64,000 bases of DNA from Notospermus geniculatus (GCA_002633025.1 NMRB01000476.1:69391-133390); one strand, 5' to 3'; positions 33,426-45,150 are shown, counted from the first letter of the stretch. Notes: generated from the sequence alone by a model not told the origin. Translations and numbers: made by a program.

Positions 33426-33821
33426 CAGTGTTTCTGCCAGAGGGGGTACAGGGGGTACAGTACAGGTCACATTTGACATCCCTAAATTCGCGTAAGTTAC
33501 GCGTAAGTCACTCGTAACTTATGCAGCAACTCACGAGCGTAACTTACGAGGTGAGTTACGCGAATTTCGCTAGGTACGCAATGATTTACGAGGTGAGTTA
33601 CGCAATTTTGGCGAGTTGCGCAGTGAGTTACGCGAAACCAAAGCCGTAAGTTACGCATAACTTACGAGTAACTTACGCGAAGCCGTAGGGATGTCAATTG
33701 TGACCTGTACTGTATGTCCCCTCCTTATAAAAAGTCAAAAATAGTAAAAATTTGTGTTTTTGACCAAGAATTCTGTCAAATTTTTTCTTTGTCGGCGCCC
33801 AAATTCCTAGCAGAAACACTG
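33426..33821. mobile_element. hAT-like MITE family H, copy 1 (carrying a nested MITE)
   Basis: Ends CAGTGTTTCTGCCAGAGGG and CTAGCAGAAACACTG are inverted copies. The 5-bp flanks are identical, TACAT (33421-33425 and 33822-33826). A second element (33458-33712) sits inside. Other copies: 44966 and 50978. Confidence 0.85.
33458..33712. mobile_element. Mariner-type MITE nested in family H
   Basis: Terminal inverted repeats of 27 bp differ at one base (CAGTACAGGTCACA.TTGACA outer part). TA flanks both ends (33456-33457, 33713-33714). The interior is almost entirely GCGTAAGTTACG / CGTAACTTACG words in both orientations, giving heavy self-pairing. Confidence 0.85.
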
Positions 33822-34238
33822 TACATTTCGATTCGTCATCATACAATGTTGGATGGGAATTTGAACAAAAGAATGATTGTCTAAATGGGCCTTTAGATTC
33901 CAGAACCTCAGAGGTGACAGGAGCTGATGTTCATCCATTGCACCAATCTGAGAGCCCCGAGCCACGCTATTTATAAACCTGAACTCTGCTTTAATTCTCA
34001 TAAAGATTTGAGGATTTCCAAAGTTAATCATCTTCTTCATCATCTTTCGCATAATCTGTATCATCTGATAACGATATCACTGCACTGACCAGTCATGACC
34101 TCACATCTCTGGTGCAATCCCGAACTCTAGCCATCTGCACTTGATGTCAGTGAATTGTGATAGCGTGGAGAAAATGACTGGCTATGAGACGAGAGTTAAT
34201 CCACATGATGTCAAGCTACATGCAGTTTTATACTAGAA

Positions 34239-34450
34239 CAGTTCAGACCGGTCTCTGCTTGGGCCGGTTGAAGCCAGCTCACTGTAAGTGGCTTTGTGCT
34301 GTCCACACATGTAGTTATAAATATAACGGTTCAGACCGGTCTCTGCTTGGGCCGGTTGAAGCCAAGTCGTCTGTACATGTACCGGTAACTGGCTTTGTGC
34401 TGTCTACACGGAGACGGATCGAACAGGACCGGTCTTGAGTCAGTTGAGAC
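34239..34450 (+). repeat. Tandem duplication of ~90 bp plus degenerate third unit
   Basis: GTTCAGACCGGTCTCTGCTT..GGCCGGTTGAAGCCA and TGGCTTTGTGCTGTCNACAC occur at 34239 and 34330. A looser unit with ACCGGTCTTGAGTCAGTTGAGAC follows. Confidence 0.75.
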
Positions 34451-34712
34451 CACATAAATCGTGCTCCCATCACCTGGTGGCGCAAGCGACTCTTCTTTGT
34501 TGATTTTAGTACCGTGCTCGTAACTGGATTGAGACCAGTTTGTTCTGCACGGGGAAATTAGCGTCTCCAACTAAGCGAACCAGTCCGAGACTGCAGTGCG
34601 AACACCGCACCCTCAACCCAGTTCGGTTTGATCCGGTTTTGATTTTATTCTACACGAAAAAAATCATTGTGACTCACTCTCATACTGGTTCGAAGCCGGC
34701 TTCAACCATTCT

Positions 34713-35096
34713 TGGGTAAAAAAAGACTAGTACCTGATCCTACCAACCTGCGCGCAGCAGTCGTGGCTTGTTTGGTAGGACCAGTATTGGCCGCCATTTT
34801 TGGAGGAATTCTGCCAGTGACGTCACTGGGAAATTTTATGTAAATTTATTCAATTCTCAACATAGCTGACGTACCGGAATGCAGATAGAAAGTGACCTCC
34901 ATTTGACCCAGGTAATCCACCAATCACAAAGATGTTAAAAATAGAAATGCATCAACATAATAGTTCCTCTACTTATCACCTGCACCAGCACCGGCTAATC
35001 AGATTCACGCGATAGGCGCTACCGATCCTAACATATGCAAAAATGCGATGTAAAATTGTTAGGATCGAGTACCAGTCTAGTGTAAAAAGGGCTTAA
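34713..35096. mobile_element. Possible MITE with degenerate inverted ends
   Basis: GGGTAAAAAAAGACTAGTACC.GATCCTACC faces GTTAGGATCGAGTACCAGTCTAGTGTAAAAAGGGC. Mismatches are frequent and no target duplication is seen. Confidence 0.45.
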
Positions 35097-35925
35097 CCTG
35101 AGCACCTTTCGGAATAAAGAAAAAGTCTCGCACTTTTATAGTCTGCTGGACATCCTTCGTGGAGATGACCTATTGTATTGAACAGAGGTATTAGGTATCA
35201 TAGACGACGCCCATTACCTGATGGAAGCTTTTTGCCACAACGGGATTCCTAACTGACAGCATTTTGTGTTGTGTTTTCAAGCCCTACCGATCATAAGGCA
35301 AAGTGGTGCAAAAAAGTTAGGGTAATCTGTCATTGGCTTTTGACTGTAAAGTCTGAGATAGGGGAGAGGTACCATCCAATGTAAGTCAACATTGTTCTGT
35401 ATTGTGTTTTTAAGCTCTCTTGATCATAAGGCTTTTGTGATCATTTGGCGCAGCGGGAGAAAAAGTCCAATAGAAAACATACTGAACGGGCTGAGGAAAA
35501 GTACAATAGAAAAACAGACAGGCTAATCTCTCTCATCACATTAGAGGGTAAGAACTGTCAGACAGGGTAAGGGACACAATATTAGGCCCCTTTTATCCTC
35601 TGATTTGATTCCTCTGATCATATGCTCCCTCGTTTACATTGTTGTTTGTAAGAATGGCAGAAAGACGAAATCCTTCGGGATTTAGGAATTTTTGTAGTCA
35701 AGCCTAATATCGACTATACAAAGCAAGTCAGAGATCCAGAGAGGAATGTATCCAATATTCCATGTAAAAGCCAACAAACATCTGAATAAAGGATAAAAGT
35801 TGATCCTCCCTATTAGGCTGTGATTTTTAGAGCTACATGATATAGGAACACGCAGGTTAACAAAGGCTTCACGTCTCTGCAATAGTAGTGGACAGCAGTG
35901 GTAATAGGGAGGTTTCGCAAGCGCC

Positions 35926-36004
35926 TGGTTAGGCCCTACGATGACATTTATCTATTGTGTGGGTATACCCAAACTATAGATAAACGTCGTCGTATGGCCT
36001 AACC
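35926..36004. repeat. Hairpin, ~30-bp arms
   Basis: GGTTAGGCCCTACGATGACATTTATCTAT pairs with ATAGATAAACGTCGTCGTATGGCCTAACC, with few mismatches, around a ~20-nt loop containing GGGTATACCC. Confidence 0.75.
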
Positions 36005-36547
36005 GGCCCAGTTGCAATGCAACCCAGTTGCAAAGCAAGTCGCAACGCAAAATCATCTTGAAAATCAATGGTGGATTCCAAGCTTAAGGACAGCCATGTC
36101 CAGTCGAACGGTGTCCCGTACAAGAGAGGTCCCTCAAGAGTTTCTAACACACACAGACACCACTGGAACATCCAAGATCAAAAATTCTCGGTGCGTGCAC
36201 GAATTGTAAAATTCCCTTGTCCCACACGACCATTACAATTACCCCCAATCGATTCTAGCGTTTCATACTTTAATACACTTAACATCTTCTAATCATATCC
36301 GTTTCATTCGATAAAACCTGAACCATTGAAATCGATTACCGAAACTCAAAGAAAGTCACCATTAGTTGATTGAATGGCTTCGTCATGAGCAGCCACATCC
36401 CACTCGCCAGACGACATTTATATCTATAATCTGATGATATTTGAGAGACTAATTTGACCATGATTCTAATACAAACGTCAGTACGTCGCTAATCAGGGTC
36501 TTAAAATAAGAACGCCGACGGCCTGAAGTCTACAATCTCGTGTGCTG

Positions 36548-36730
36548 TCAGGTCGACCTTGCGACGGCACAGAACAGGGACGACTCTGCTCTGGATTGCT
36601 TTTCGTCTGAGCCACGACCGCGTGGAACTAATCAGTTGCCGATATGGTGTGATGACTGCAGTTGCGTCTCACCTGCGACGATCGGCGTCAGTCGCCGATC
36701 AAAAAGATCACGAATCGCAAGCTGTACGTC
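36548..36730 (+). repeat. Dispersed repeat R, plus copy
   Basis: ACCTTGCGACG.CACAGAACAG...TCTGAGCCAC...AATCAGT.GCCGATATG...GACGATCGGC.TCAGTCGC..AT. The same order is found inverted at 63025-63205. The internal GCCGATC/GATCGGC words allow a local hairpin. ORFs on both copies are repeat translations. Confidence 0.8.
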
Positions 36731-37107
36731 ACACATGAACAAAGCAAAGGCTTCCCAACCGTAACCTTCACAACAGGATTTAGCACTGAAGAGATTCTTA
36801 AATTTCAGCAACGACACCAGTTCCACCCACCATTTTCTTCAATTTCCACCCTTAATTATCACCCTTTCCTCACCCGAGTCCCCCACGTCAGAAATGCGTT
36901 GGCGGTTCCCTCAAGCGTTGCAGGATATCCTTCCGAACTTGCTCGACTACGACGATCGTCATCCTTTCTTGGGCGTGGGAAGCATTGTTGATAATCTGTA
37001 ACGGACATCTTTTAATGTTGCGTGTCTGAATGTTATGGTTTGATAAGATAACACATCATTTGGATGATCATCAGTTTAACGCTCGGGAGCATTTTGATTA
37101 TGGTAGA

Positions 37108-37366
37108 TTATCAGGGCTGAAGCCATAGCATTATTGGCCCAGAAGTACAGAAGAGGTCATCTCAAGCTACTCATGTTCCTCACTTGGATGGGGTCTTTTA
37201 CTTGGCCTTGCAACGGCACAAGGTGCAAAGCACCACGGCTTACTGTCCCATGCGACGGGCTGGAGAGCCAGGGATGATAATCCCATATATGGCCCGGGCT
37301 GGATTCAAACCCAGGACCTGCCGCTTGCTAAGTGGACGTGACACCACTTGGCTATCAAGGCTCCTA
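37108..37366 (-). mobile_element. SINE family A, minus copy
   Basis: Tail TCAGGGCTGAAGCCATAGCATTATTGGCCC, body AAGAGGTCATCTCAAGC..CACTTGGATGGGG, and a tRNA-like head ending TGGCTATCAAGGCTCC. The head is mutated: the anticodon stem reads GCTTGCTAAGTGG and the A-box region CACCACTTGG. Confidence 0.85.
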
Positions 37367-38123
37367 CAAGCACTAAATAAAGTAAAATCCTAGAAAACTT
37401 GTATTTGTCGATAGGTTGAAAGACAAACATGTTTGACCACAATCGCCCAAGAAACAATATCAGATAAACACAATTTTCCCATTATAAAATGTACAATTGT
37501 GTTTTGTTCAACATGATGCTAGACTTGTGTGGAAAGTGGTTGTCTGGGGGACATTTGTGACCGAATCTAGCAAAAGTACTTAAAACTGAGCAAAGGGTTA
37601 ATGGCCTTACAGCACAATAGCTGAAATGTACATCTCTGCAGGTTGACAATAGTAGTAGACAGCAGTGATAATAGTTGAGTAAACTGATGACCAGTTTGAT
37701 CACTGTGACTTGCGCCTACTTTTGCTGGAGCGGGTCACATTTAGAGACTGCGTTCAGGTCTCGGGGGTTAAGGGGTTAAACATGTGGCTGTGGACATTTC
37801 AACTGCTTTTTTCATCAGGAATTCATTTGATGTCCAACTAACTTCATCTGACCCTGAGGATTAGTGGTGAGATTAGTCTGATGTGATTTACCAAGTTTTT
37901 TATTCAGCGTATCGCTGGCCACTGTGTTCGTTACAATGGCAACGCCCCCTGCTGAATTGCCGGCAGTGATTCATCTGCTTTAATCAAGAACCCCATCAAG
38001 GGGCAAGATTTTTTCATCCATAGTCAGTTGTACTTTCGTGAATATACTGACGAGAATTCAGATATTGTCAGTCACAAGACAAGTCTGGCGCTGCTTTTGG
38101 ATGCTGGACCTAAATCCTTGATT

Positions 38124-38330
38124 TGATTTTTCTGCCAGGGCCGAAGCCACAGCATTTTTGGCCCTGATAAGTACGGAAGAGGCCATCTCATGCTGCTCGT
38201 GTTCCTCACTTGGATGGAATCTTTTACTTGCTCTTGCAAAGGCCAAGGTAAGGCACCATGGCTTTATACTGTCCCATGTGACGGCCTGAAGAGCCAGGGA
38301 CGATCCCAATGGCCTGGGCAGCCTAAATCC
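38124..38330 (-). mobile_element. SINE family A, minus copy without tRNA head
   Basis: Tail and body are recognisable (TTTTTCTGCCAGGGCCGAAGCC; CATGTGACGGCCTGAAGAGCC). It stops after AGCCAGGGACGATCCCAATGGCC, so the promoter-bearing head is lost. Confidence 0.75.
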
Positions 38331-38590
38331 TTATGTTCAAGTCGTACAATAGGTCCAGGAATAGGTCATATTTTCATGGCGGTGGCCTGATGCCGCATCC
38401 CCCTGTGCGACGATCACCCAAGAGTTGGCTCATTTAATTAATTCAGTGGCTTACATCAGCGAGTGATCAAGCTAATTTTGTCAAATGGTAATGAAAATGG
38501 CCCACTCAGATGCCGACCGAAAAAGCTTGACCACCATGAATATTCGTGTGGCAATCCTTAGTGGACATTGTGTTGTGCTGTACCCCCAGT

Positions 38591-38731
38591 TATGGCACAG
38601 CGGCCTAACCCCCACCGGCCATGGAGGATTTCCTTTATGGCCTAGTGGTTGGTGCGTTGGCCTCTTGAGGTTGAAGTTAAGCTATGTTGAGCAGGGCGTC
38701 AGTACTTGGATGGGTGACCAGTGTATATGAC
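38591..38731 (+). mobile_element. 5S rRNA-derived SINE (SINE3-like), copy 1
   Basis: GTTAAGCTATGTTGAGCAGGGC.GTCAGTACTTGGATGGGTGACC (38676-38719) is the internal-promoter half of a 5S rRNA gene (AAGCTAAGCAGGG.. and AGTACTTGGATGGGTGACC). It is preceded by ATGGCCTAGTGGTTGGTGCG. The 5' half of 5S is absent, so it is not a 5S gene. Minus copies are at 52851 and 53137. Confidence 0.85.
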
Positions 38732-38798
38732 ACAGAAATGAAAAGATACAGTCACAATGCTGTGGCTCTTCAATGGTAAAAGTCAGTAGCTCTACTGT

Positions 38799-39074
38799 AT
38801 TTGATTTTTCTGTCAGGGCTGAAGCCATAGCATTATTGCCCCTGGTAAGTAGGGAAGAAGCCATCTCAAGCTACTCATGTTCCTCACTTGGATGGAGCTT
38901 TTACTTGCCCTTGCAAAGGAACAAGGTACAAGGCACTGCGGCTGTCCCATGAGGCCGACGTGAAGAGCCAGGGATGATAACCCGGTTTCGTAATCCCATG
39001 TGGCCCAGTCTGGATTTGAACCCAGGACCTGCCTCTTGCAAAGGAGACGTGAGAACCCTAGACAATCAAACCCT
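38799..39074 (-). mobile_element. SINE family A, minus copy
   Basis: Tail, body and tRNA-like head are all present (GATTTGAACCCAGGACC, GAGAACCCTAGACAATCAAACCC). The anticodon region is diverged (CTCTTGCAAAGGAG). Confidence 0.82.
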
Positions 39075-39361
39075 AAATTCATTCTTGTCCGGTTACTAGG
39101 GGTTTCACTGACATACGCCCATTGGGGTCCAGATGATTTAAATGTACTTTAAGTCATTCTGGAGTTGGCAGGTTGAGACCAACGTTTTGTCAATTTCAGT
39201 GGACCTTAAGGGGCATTGTCTGTCTTTTGTAAAATCTAAGTGATTACATTTCTTTCTTTATCTCCTGGAGTTATTTTGGTTCACCCTGGTTCACATCTTT
39301 TGCGACTTAATACCTGATTTGATGTGACGGGTCACATATTTGCGATGGATCAAGATAAAAT

Positions 39362-39712
39362 TTGCAAGGTACATGTACTAAGGCAAAAGGAAAGGGCACA
39401 ACATCAGAATGCCTTCAATGCCAACGTGAATTTCGAGCCCTGAAGACACTATACCTTGGAGGGGAGAATGGTGGGGAAAAGAAAAAGCCATGCAATCGGT
39501 TTCTTGAGATGAGTTTTAAAAAAAGAATCTGTCCAATCATGGATAACATCCCGAAGGATGGTTACAACGCATGGTTTGTAATTCATGACTCACGTCGGTC
39601 ACGTTTTGGGCTATTTATTTGCACACCGGGGAAGATCTTTGGAAATGGAGCTGTGATTAGCTTCAGGGGAAAAGAATATGTGTGCATTTTTTCTGTGAGC
39701 ACTCCTATGTAA
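39362..39712 (+). CDS. Unrecognised 116-codon ORF
   Basis: Ends in a plausible globular stretch (GYNAWFVIHDSRRSRFGLFI..GAVISFRGKEYVCIFSV) and contains a CLQCQ pair. No signal peptide or known family. It could be an exon or a chance ORF. Confidence 0.22.
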   Translation: MQGTCTKAKGKGTTSECLQCQREFRALKTLYLGGENGGEKKKPCNRFLEMSFKKRICPIMDNIPKDGYNAWFVIHDSRRSRFGLFICTPGKIFGNGAVISFRGKEYVCIFSVSTPM

Positions 39713-40338
39713 TACATACATTGTAAAAATCACCAAATGGACATTTTCTGTTTTTTGCCGAGCGGTCATAACAATGCCGGCTTAGAATAACTCGTCCCTA
39801 TGCTGCAGCTAATCGTCATGGTTGAAATTGACAAGAGTTGCGCTGGACCCAACTTTTTGCACTCTGAAAGGAACTTTCACTCGCATAAATTTTATTTGAA
39901 GTGCACAATGATGTCGACGTTGGAAGCCACAATGTAAAACCCTCCAGGGTGATAAGCCCAATCCACGCTGTACCGCAGACTTTGAACAATAAAATGGGTC
40001 GTAAATCTGATCACTCCCCAACTCATGTCTGTCTAAATACTTTTCCGATTGAGAGAACTAATTTGAAAACATTTACTGTCCCTGAATTGTTCTGCCGTGT
40101 TGACAAAGCCATTGAGCCAAATAGTCAATCAGACATTAAAATACGATAAAAAAGGACTGTGATGGATGGTATCAAAATGTTTGTTAATTGACGATGTTTG
40201 GTTTTGATGTTTGAACCATGTGGCAATCAGTAGTGCTAGCCGACTTGCTGTTTGTGGCCGGTCATGGCCGATACTGAAAAAAATAGAAAGTTCTGAATGT
40301 ACGCCGACATCATTCTAAGTCTGCAAGTATTTGTATTG

Positions 40339-40766
40339 TATCAGATTTTTCCATCAGGGCTGAAGCCACAGCATTATTGGCCCTGGTAGTATTCATCGTT
40401 TCCATGACGTAGGCCTAGGCCTACATCGTTCTGTGACGTTGCGGGTTTTGCCCACCAGCTTTGCATCATCAGCAATGCATTTTGCCCACCGGCTTTGCAT
40501 CATTACGGCGACGTCAGCAATGGCGGACACTGTCGGAGTCATATCGTGGAAAAAATGAATAGAAGAGGCTATCTCAAGCTACTCATGTTCCTCACTTGGA
40601 TGGGGCCTTTAACTTGCCTTGCAAAGGCACAAGGTACCACAGCTTACTATCCCATGCGAAAGGACAAGCCAGGGACGATTAATCTCATATGGCCCGGGAT
40701 TTGAACCCGGGACCTGCCGTTTGCTAAGCGGATGTGGTAACCACTACGCCATCAAGGTTCTTCAAG
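40339..40766 (-). mobile_element. SINE family A interrupted by a 170-bp insertion
   Basis: SINE tail 40339-40390, insertion 40391-40560, SINE body and head 40561-40766. The insertion has inverted ends TATTCATCGTTTCCA / TGGAAAAAATGAATA. It contains a ~33-bp tandem duplication (TTTTGCCCACC.GCTTTGCATCAT). A few SINE bases at the junction (AAGTACGG) are missing. Confidence 0.8.
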
Positions 40767-40799
40767 TTTGCAAGTGGCAACATAGGGAATGATACCAGA

Positions 40800-42607
40800 C
40801 AATGTTTTTGTCGTGTAGGAGGAAACCAGGATCCCCAAAGAACATGATACTGGGTAGTTTTTATGTTACTGGGCTAGGTAGGAAGAAACCCAGGTCCTCG
40901 GGAGAACCTGTCAGGAGAGATTGCCCCGTTTACCATGGAAAGCTAATGGCATGAACCAACCTACGACTACAATGGTGGCAGGCAACATGTTGCCCACACT
41001 ACACCACCCCGACAACCCATTCACAAACATTTTCTGCCTCTTTAGCAAACAAACAGGTGAATTGTATTGTGAGCAAATTCGAAAGATACAGGCCTTTGGC
41101 ATGTTCAATGAAAATGTTGAAACAGGCCTAAGTGGCGTCAGTCGCTTACACCTTTCCTTGTTCTTGAGGGCAGTTTGTGGAATACAACATAATAATGTAT
41201 TGTACGGATCTCCCATACGCCAGATTATTGGTAAATATTGAAAAAAACACGACTGAACAAGGATCTCGTGACCAGTTTATCCATGGGAAGGTTTGTCGAC
41301 CCAAAAAACTCAATCCCATCAGATGTTATTTTTTGATGTTCTTGAAACCCAACCAAACAACACGAAAACGAAAAATACCGCCAATAGCTGACAGATTTAT
41401 TACGATGTTCGTTCTGAGTTTCCCGATGGGTGTTTTCCGTAACGTTCCAAATAAAGCTCGTTACGCGCGTATCATCTTCATTCTTCGTCAACCCCCCTGG
41501 CGAGGATCTCGGCTAATAGAATGATTTCACGACTAACGGTTGTTATTTACTTAATCAACCACTTGCGTCTGTAAACTCAAAAAGTTAAGGTTCAAATGAG
41601 GTAATAAACGAATGCCGGCGGTGTTTGGTGTGAGTGTCCTTACGCTGTTGCCGACGGGGGACTCGTTTGTCCTCAACTTGGGGGTAGGCGGTGTAATGGA
41701 AGTAGAGATATGTGACCCGCTCCAGCAAAAGCAGGTGCTTGTCGCAGGTGATCAACATTGGTTGTCAGTTTACTGAACTTTATCACTGGTGTCCACTACT
41801 ATTGTCAACCTGCCAAGATGCACTGATATTTGGGTGCCCCTCTGAGAACCCTAATTTGCCCTGAGATGCGTTACAAAAATAGATAAAGACCATATAATCA
41901 GATCGATTCTGTGTACAGAAGTGGCCCCTGGTTATGTTTTCCCAAAACATGATATTTTAGAAACACCTCGTTTGGTATTTGAAGACGACATATTGTTAAA
42001 TTCAACCAATGCGCGAACCCTAAATCCTATGAAATTGTGTGCGCCATCGTCGGCGGAAGACCTAACAGGTTGATGACAACGATCAGTTTATCAGCTTTCC
42101 ACCCCGGCAAGCACGGGAGATAACCATCCAGTTTTAAATCTGTATCGTTAAACAATTTCCTCTGAAATCGAAATTGCCCACCTGTCATCTTCATCTACGT
42201 CAGATGTAGGTGCAGGTTCATCATTTGATAAGTGATATGAAGGCCGATATTGGGAATCGTTCGCTCCTATGACCTGGTGACCTGACGCTTTGAGATTGGA
42301 ATTTTTTTCTATTTTAACTCCATCATCTGTGATTGAAATTTCTGATCGCTTTCAAAGATAATGGAATTCGGAATGTTGAGGAGCGACCATGGTTGCGGTG
42401 GCAGGGTGTAGACCGTCCAGGGATAAGTCTAGGCCATTTTGGACAGGCTCTAAATGGGGGCACTGCTATGCCCTTTTTAACCCCCCCTGGGGACCGTGCC
42501 CACCTCCCAATTTTTAAGTCCAAGTGGCCCCGGTGCACAGAGGTATGGGGGCCTCCGTTGGAAATTTTTTCCAAAACGGATGTCAATTATATATATGTGT
42601 TTTCCAG
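40800..42607. other. Mostly unassigned; 23.5-kb array relative at 40816
   Basis: 40816-40920 contains GTAGGAGGAAACCAGGATCC and GGAAGAAACCCAGG, like the 23.5-kb tandem array. Overlapping ORFs of ~100 codons at 40911-41241 and 41177-41524 on both strands have no recognised family. Nothing else is supported. Confidence 0.35.
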
Positions 42608-42790
42608 GCATCTGAGGCACAAACAAAACATCAGTCTGTCACCATAAGGCGGCGTGCGCCGGCTGTGCTCCCCCTAAATCTGACACTGTTGTCTGAAAGG
42701 ATCAAGACACTGAACACTGAACAGCTCCTCAAGTTACCAGGGAATGTACCAAGAAAGAACGGAGACCTTTTTACGTGCTCGAGAATATAA
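42608..42790 (+). CDS. Possible terminal exon, unrecognised
   Basis: A strong acceptor (AT run, GTGTTTTCCAG) opens a 61-codon frame: basic IRRRAPAVLPLNLTLL, then KTLNTEQLLKLPGNVPRKNG, ending at a TAA (42788-42790). The phase is 0. It reads like a real C-terminus but I cannot assign it. Confidence 0.3.
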   Translation, partial: ASEAQTKHQSVTIRRRAPAVLPLNLTLLSERIKTLNTEQLLKLPGNVPRKNGDLFTCSRI

Positions 42791-43361
42791 AGAAAGCACC
42801 TGTATTTTAACTGATTTTCCCATCAAATTTTAAACGCCCGAAGCAAGATGGTATTGAACAAAATCAAGGAAATCTTTCGGTAAATTTACAAACTTGTCAT
42901 GTGTGAAATATAGAAGATTGATGTGTTTTGCTATTTTTTAGCGGTAATGAGGTGGTTGTTGCAATCATGTGAATATTTAGGAGAAATATCTGGGGATCGG
43001 ATGTCTTCTCTGTCAAATCTAATATTTTAAAAGTACACTTGCTTTTTTTATTGGAGGAGGGTACTGCGGCCTGCGAATTTTTCACAGGAATTCTTTGAGT
43101 TAGACTTGACCTTTAGTTTCAGTGCTTTCCAAACAATCTAAACAATTTTCAACTGAGTGGATTTTTGTATGGGATTTCAGGGCTGTATGCTGTCTGGGGG
43201 GGGGGGGGTACATATCCGTTTATCATTCATGTACCTGTCCACACAGGCAAGCAGAATACACTTAGCCCCTGGCAGTGTTTTCCCTGATTAAAAAACACGT
43301 GACGGCCCGTCACGTTTAGAATGCAAACGTCTGTGCCTGCGCCACGTTAAAAAATCTANTT

Positions 43362-43512
43362 AGGCTAGGGATACACCAAACGCGATATCGCGTGCGACAG
43401 GGCAGCGCGCGCGATTTATGCTTTGAAAATCTTGTTTGTTTGCAGTGCAGCGGAAAATAACAAAGCCTTTGCCGCGCGCTTCAATGCATCGCGTTCGGTG
43501 TATTCCTGGCCT
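43362..43512. mobile_element. MITE-like inverted repeat (151 bp)
   Basis: AGGCTAGGGATACACCAAAC at left, GTTCGGTGTATTCCTGGCCT at right, then CGCGAT/ATCGCG inner pairing. A single N lies at 43359. Confidence 0.72.
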
Positions 43513-43606
43513 TATTTGGTCTTTTTTTGCGTACCGGTAGTTGCGCAATCTGCCTCAGTTGTGCCAAGTTGAGTTAGCAGCACGCAACTTCATGCCTGTA
43601 AGCCAG

Positions 43607-43882
43607 CAGCACACCAGGCGATATCGCAAGCAATCTAATCGCCATCAGTCTTCTTGCCAGCCATCCTTGACTAGCTGATATCCGTTTTGCTATTGTTTGA
43701 CAAGCATCGCTGTCAAGCAATCTAATCGCCATCAATCTTCTTGCCAGCCATCCTTGACTAGCTGATATCCGTTTTGCTATTGTTTGACAAGCATCGCTGT
43801 CAGGATTCCACGCAGCGCTGCCGAGCGCACACATGGTGTCAACAGCTGATTTTGCTCGGTGGCGATCAGTGCCGACCACACT
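43607..43882. mobile_element. MITE family G with internal 87-bp duplication
   Basis: The left end is GCAGCACACCAGGCGATATCG. The right end is degenerate (GGTGGCGATCAGTGCCGACCACACTTGC). An 87-bp block starting CAAGCAATCTAATCGCC is tandemly duplicated (43627-43713, 43714-43800) with one base difference, so this duplication is recent. Confidence 0.78.
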
Positions 43883-44185
43883 TGCATGTCACAGAATTTT
43901 CTTGCAGAACAGAGGATTGCCCGTAGGGCTTTAGAAAGTTCTACCTTGTCGCGATAAAGTTCCTCTGTTTTCCGTGAGGTATAGATTGGAATCTGTTGGA
44001 GATTTTCTGGAATTTAAACCCAATCTTCTTTGAAACTTGTCCATAATTTTTCTCGTAGGTGGTCTTTTTCCAATCAGGGTATTATTTGTTGCTGGTGATT
44101 ACATGTAGTGTTCAGTGGCCTATGGCTTCCTGTCGTGTTTAGGAACGCTTGCGTTGAATTGTGTCCAGCAATTTCTGGAGGGACG

Positions 44186-44294
44186 TCATCCTCCCATAGC
44201 AGAGCTTTGGTCTCGCCCCTCTTCATACACATGTACACAAGGTTTGTGCGATGGATGAAGAGCGAGGTAAAAACCTCTGCTGTGGGAGGATGGA
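44186..44294. repeat. Hairpin element (~109 bp)
   Basis: CATCCTCCCATAGCAGAG..T..GGTCTCGC..CTCTTCATAC pairs with GATGAAGAGCGAGG.AAAAACCTCTGCTGTGGGAGGATG. The phrase GTAAAAACC.CTGCTGT.GGAGGATGG also occurs at 28788. Confidence 0.65.
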
Positions 44295-44587
44295 GAAACG
44301 TTGAACCTGTTTGACATTTGGCGACAGAATGCCGTGTAATGTCGTGGCAGATTTGGCGACACATTCAGCCGATCAATGAATGATTAACTGACTGGAGAAA
44401 CAGCTGATCTGGCAGAATGAATAATGTTCTCTAGTTTTGCTCCTGGAAGTTTTGATGCCGGAAAAAACGCTTTGATGCAAACTTGATGCGAAGCATGGAA
44501 CCAGCTTAAAACTTGGCGAATAAATGCGTTGTGATTGCTGGCTTTAAAAACGAGTGAAACAACGATTAAAGTGAACCATCAAGACCA

Positions 44588-44764
44588 ATGGAGGTTGTCA
44601 TGAATGAATTCCCGGTCACTTTACATCTTTCAAATCCTGCTTTCATGTTTCAAGTTCGGTTTCCCCCAAAAATGAAGGTTTTGGCGGACATTTCTCGAAA
44701 TGTTCAATGCCGAGAATTTGGGGCATGTAAGAGCCATACCCATTGGATTTGTGAAGAGAAGGCC
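44588..44764 (+). CDS. Possible first exon, unrecognised
   Basis: ATG at 44588 opens 59 codons that end exactly at a consensus donor (GCC|GTAAGT at 44765). It contains CREFGACKSHTHWICEEK, with three Cys. No family is recognised; weak support. Confidence 0.25.
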
Positions 44765-44786
44765 GTAAGTTTGTTGCAGTTTAGTT

Positions 44787-45150
44787 GTATTAGATTTTTC
44801 CATCAGGGCCAAAACTATAGCATTATTGGCACTGCATGGTCAGTACGGAAAAGGCAATTTCAAGATGTTCCTCACTTGGATGGGGCCTTTTACTTGCTCT
44901 TAAGGCACCGCGGCTGATATTGTCCCATGTGACGGACGTGAAGAGCCAGGGATTATTTCCCTGATCAGTGTTTCCGCCAGAGGGTACGCAGGGTATGCAC
45001 TGAGTACCCTCAAAGGAACAGAAAAGGGCCATTTTCTTTAATTTCATGGGGGTTTTGCTGATTTTGAAGACATGCATACCCTCAAAAATATATCGGGCAG
45101 AAACCCTGCTGATGGCCCGGGATTCGAACCTGGGACCTGCTGCTTGCTAA
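44787..45150 (-). mobile_element. SINE family A interrupted by a family H MITE
   Basis: SINE 44787-44965 and 45109-45150 surround the 143-bp MITE. The head is truncated after TGCTTGCTAAG. The MITE is therefore younger than this SINE copy. Confidence 0.85.
44966..45108. mobile_element. hAT-like MITE family H, copy 2
   Basis: Ends CAGTGTTTCCGCCAGAGGGTA and GGGCAGAAACCCTG. The 5-bp flanks are identical, CTGAT (44961-44965, 45109-45113). The interior is shared with 50978: CCCTCAAAGGAACAGAAAA.GG and CATTTTCTTTAATTTCA. Confidence 0.9.

Noticed and set aside
38673-38731. 5S rRNA gene
   Set aside because: Only the internal-promoter half matches; the 5' half and the terminal stem are absent, and similar truncated copies occur elsewhere.
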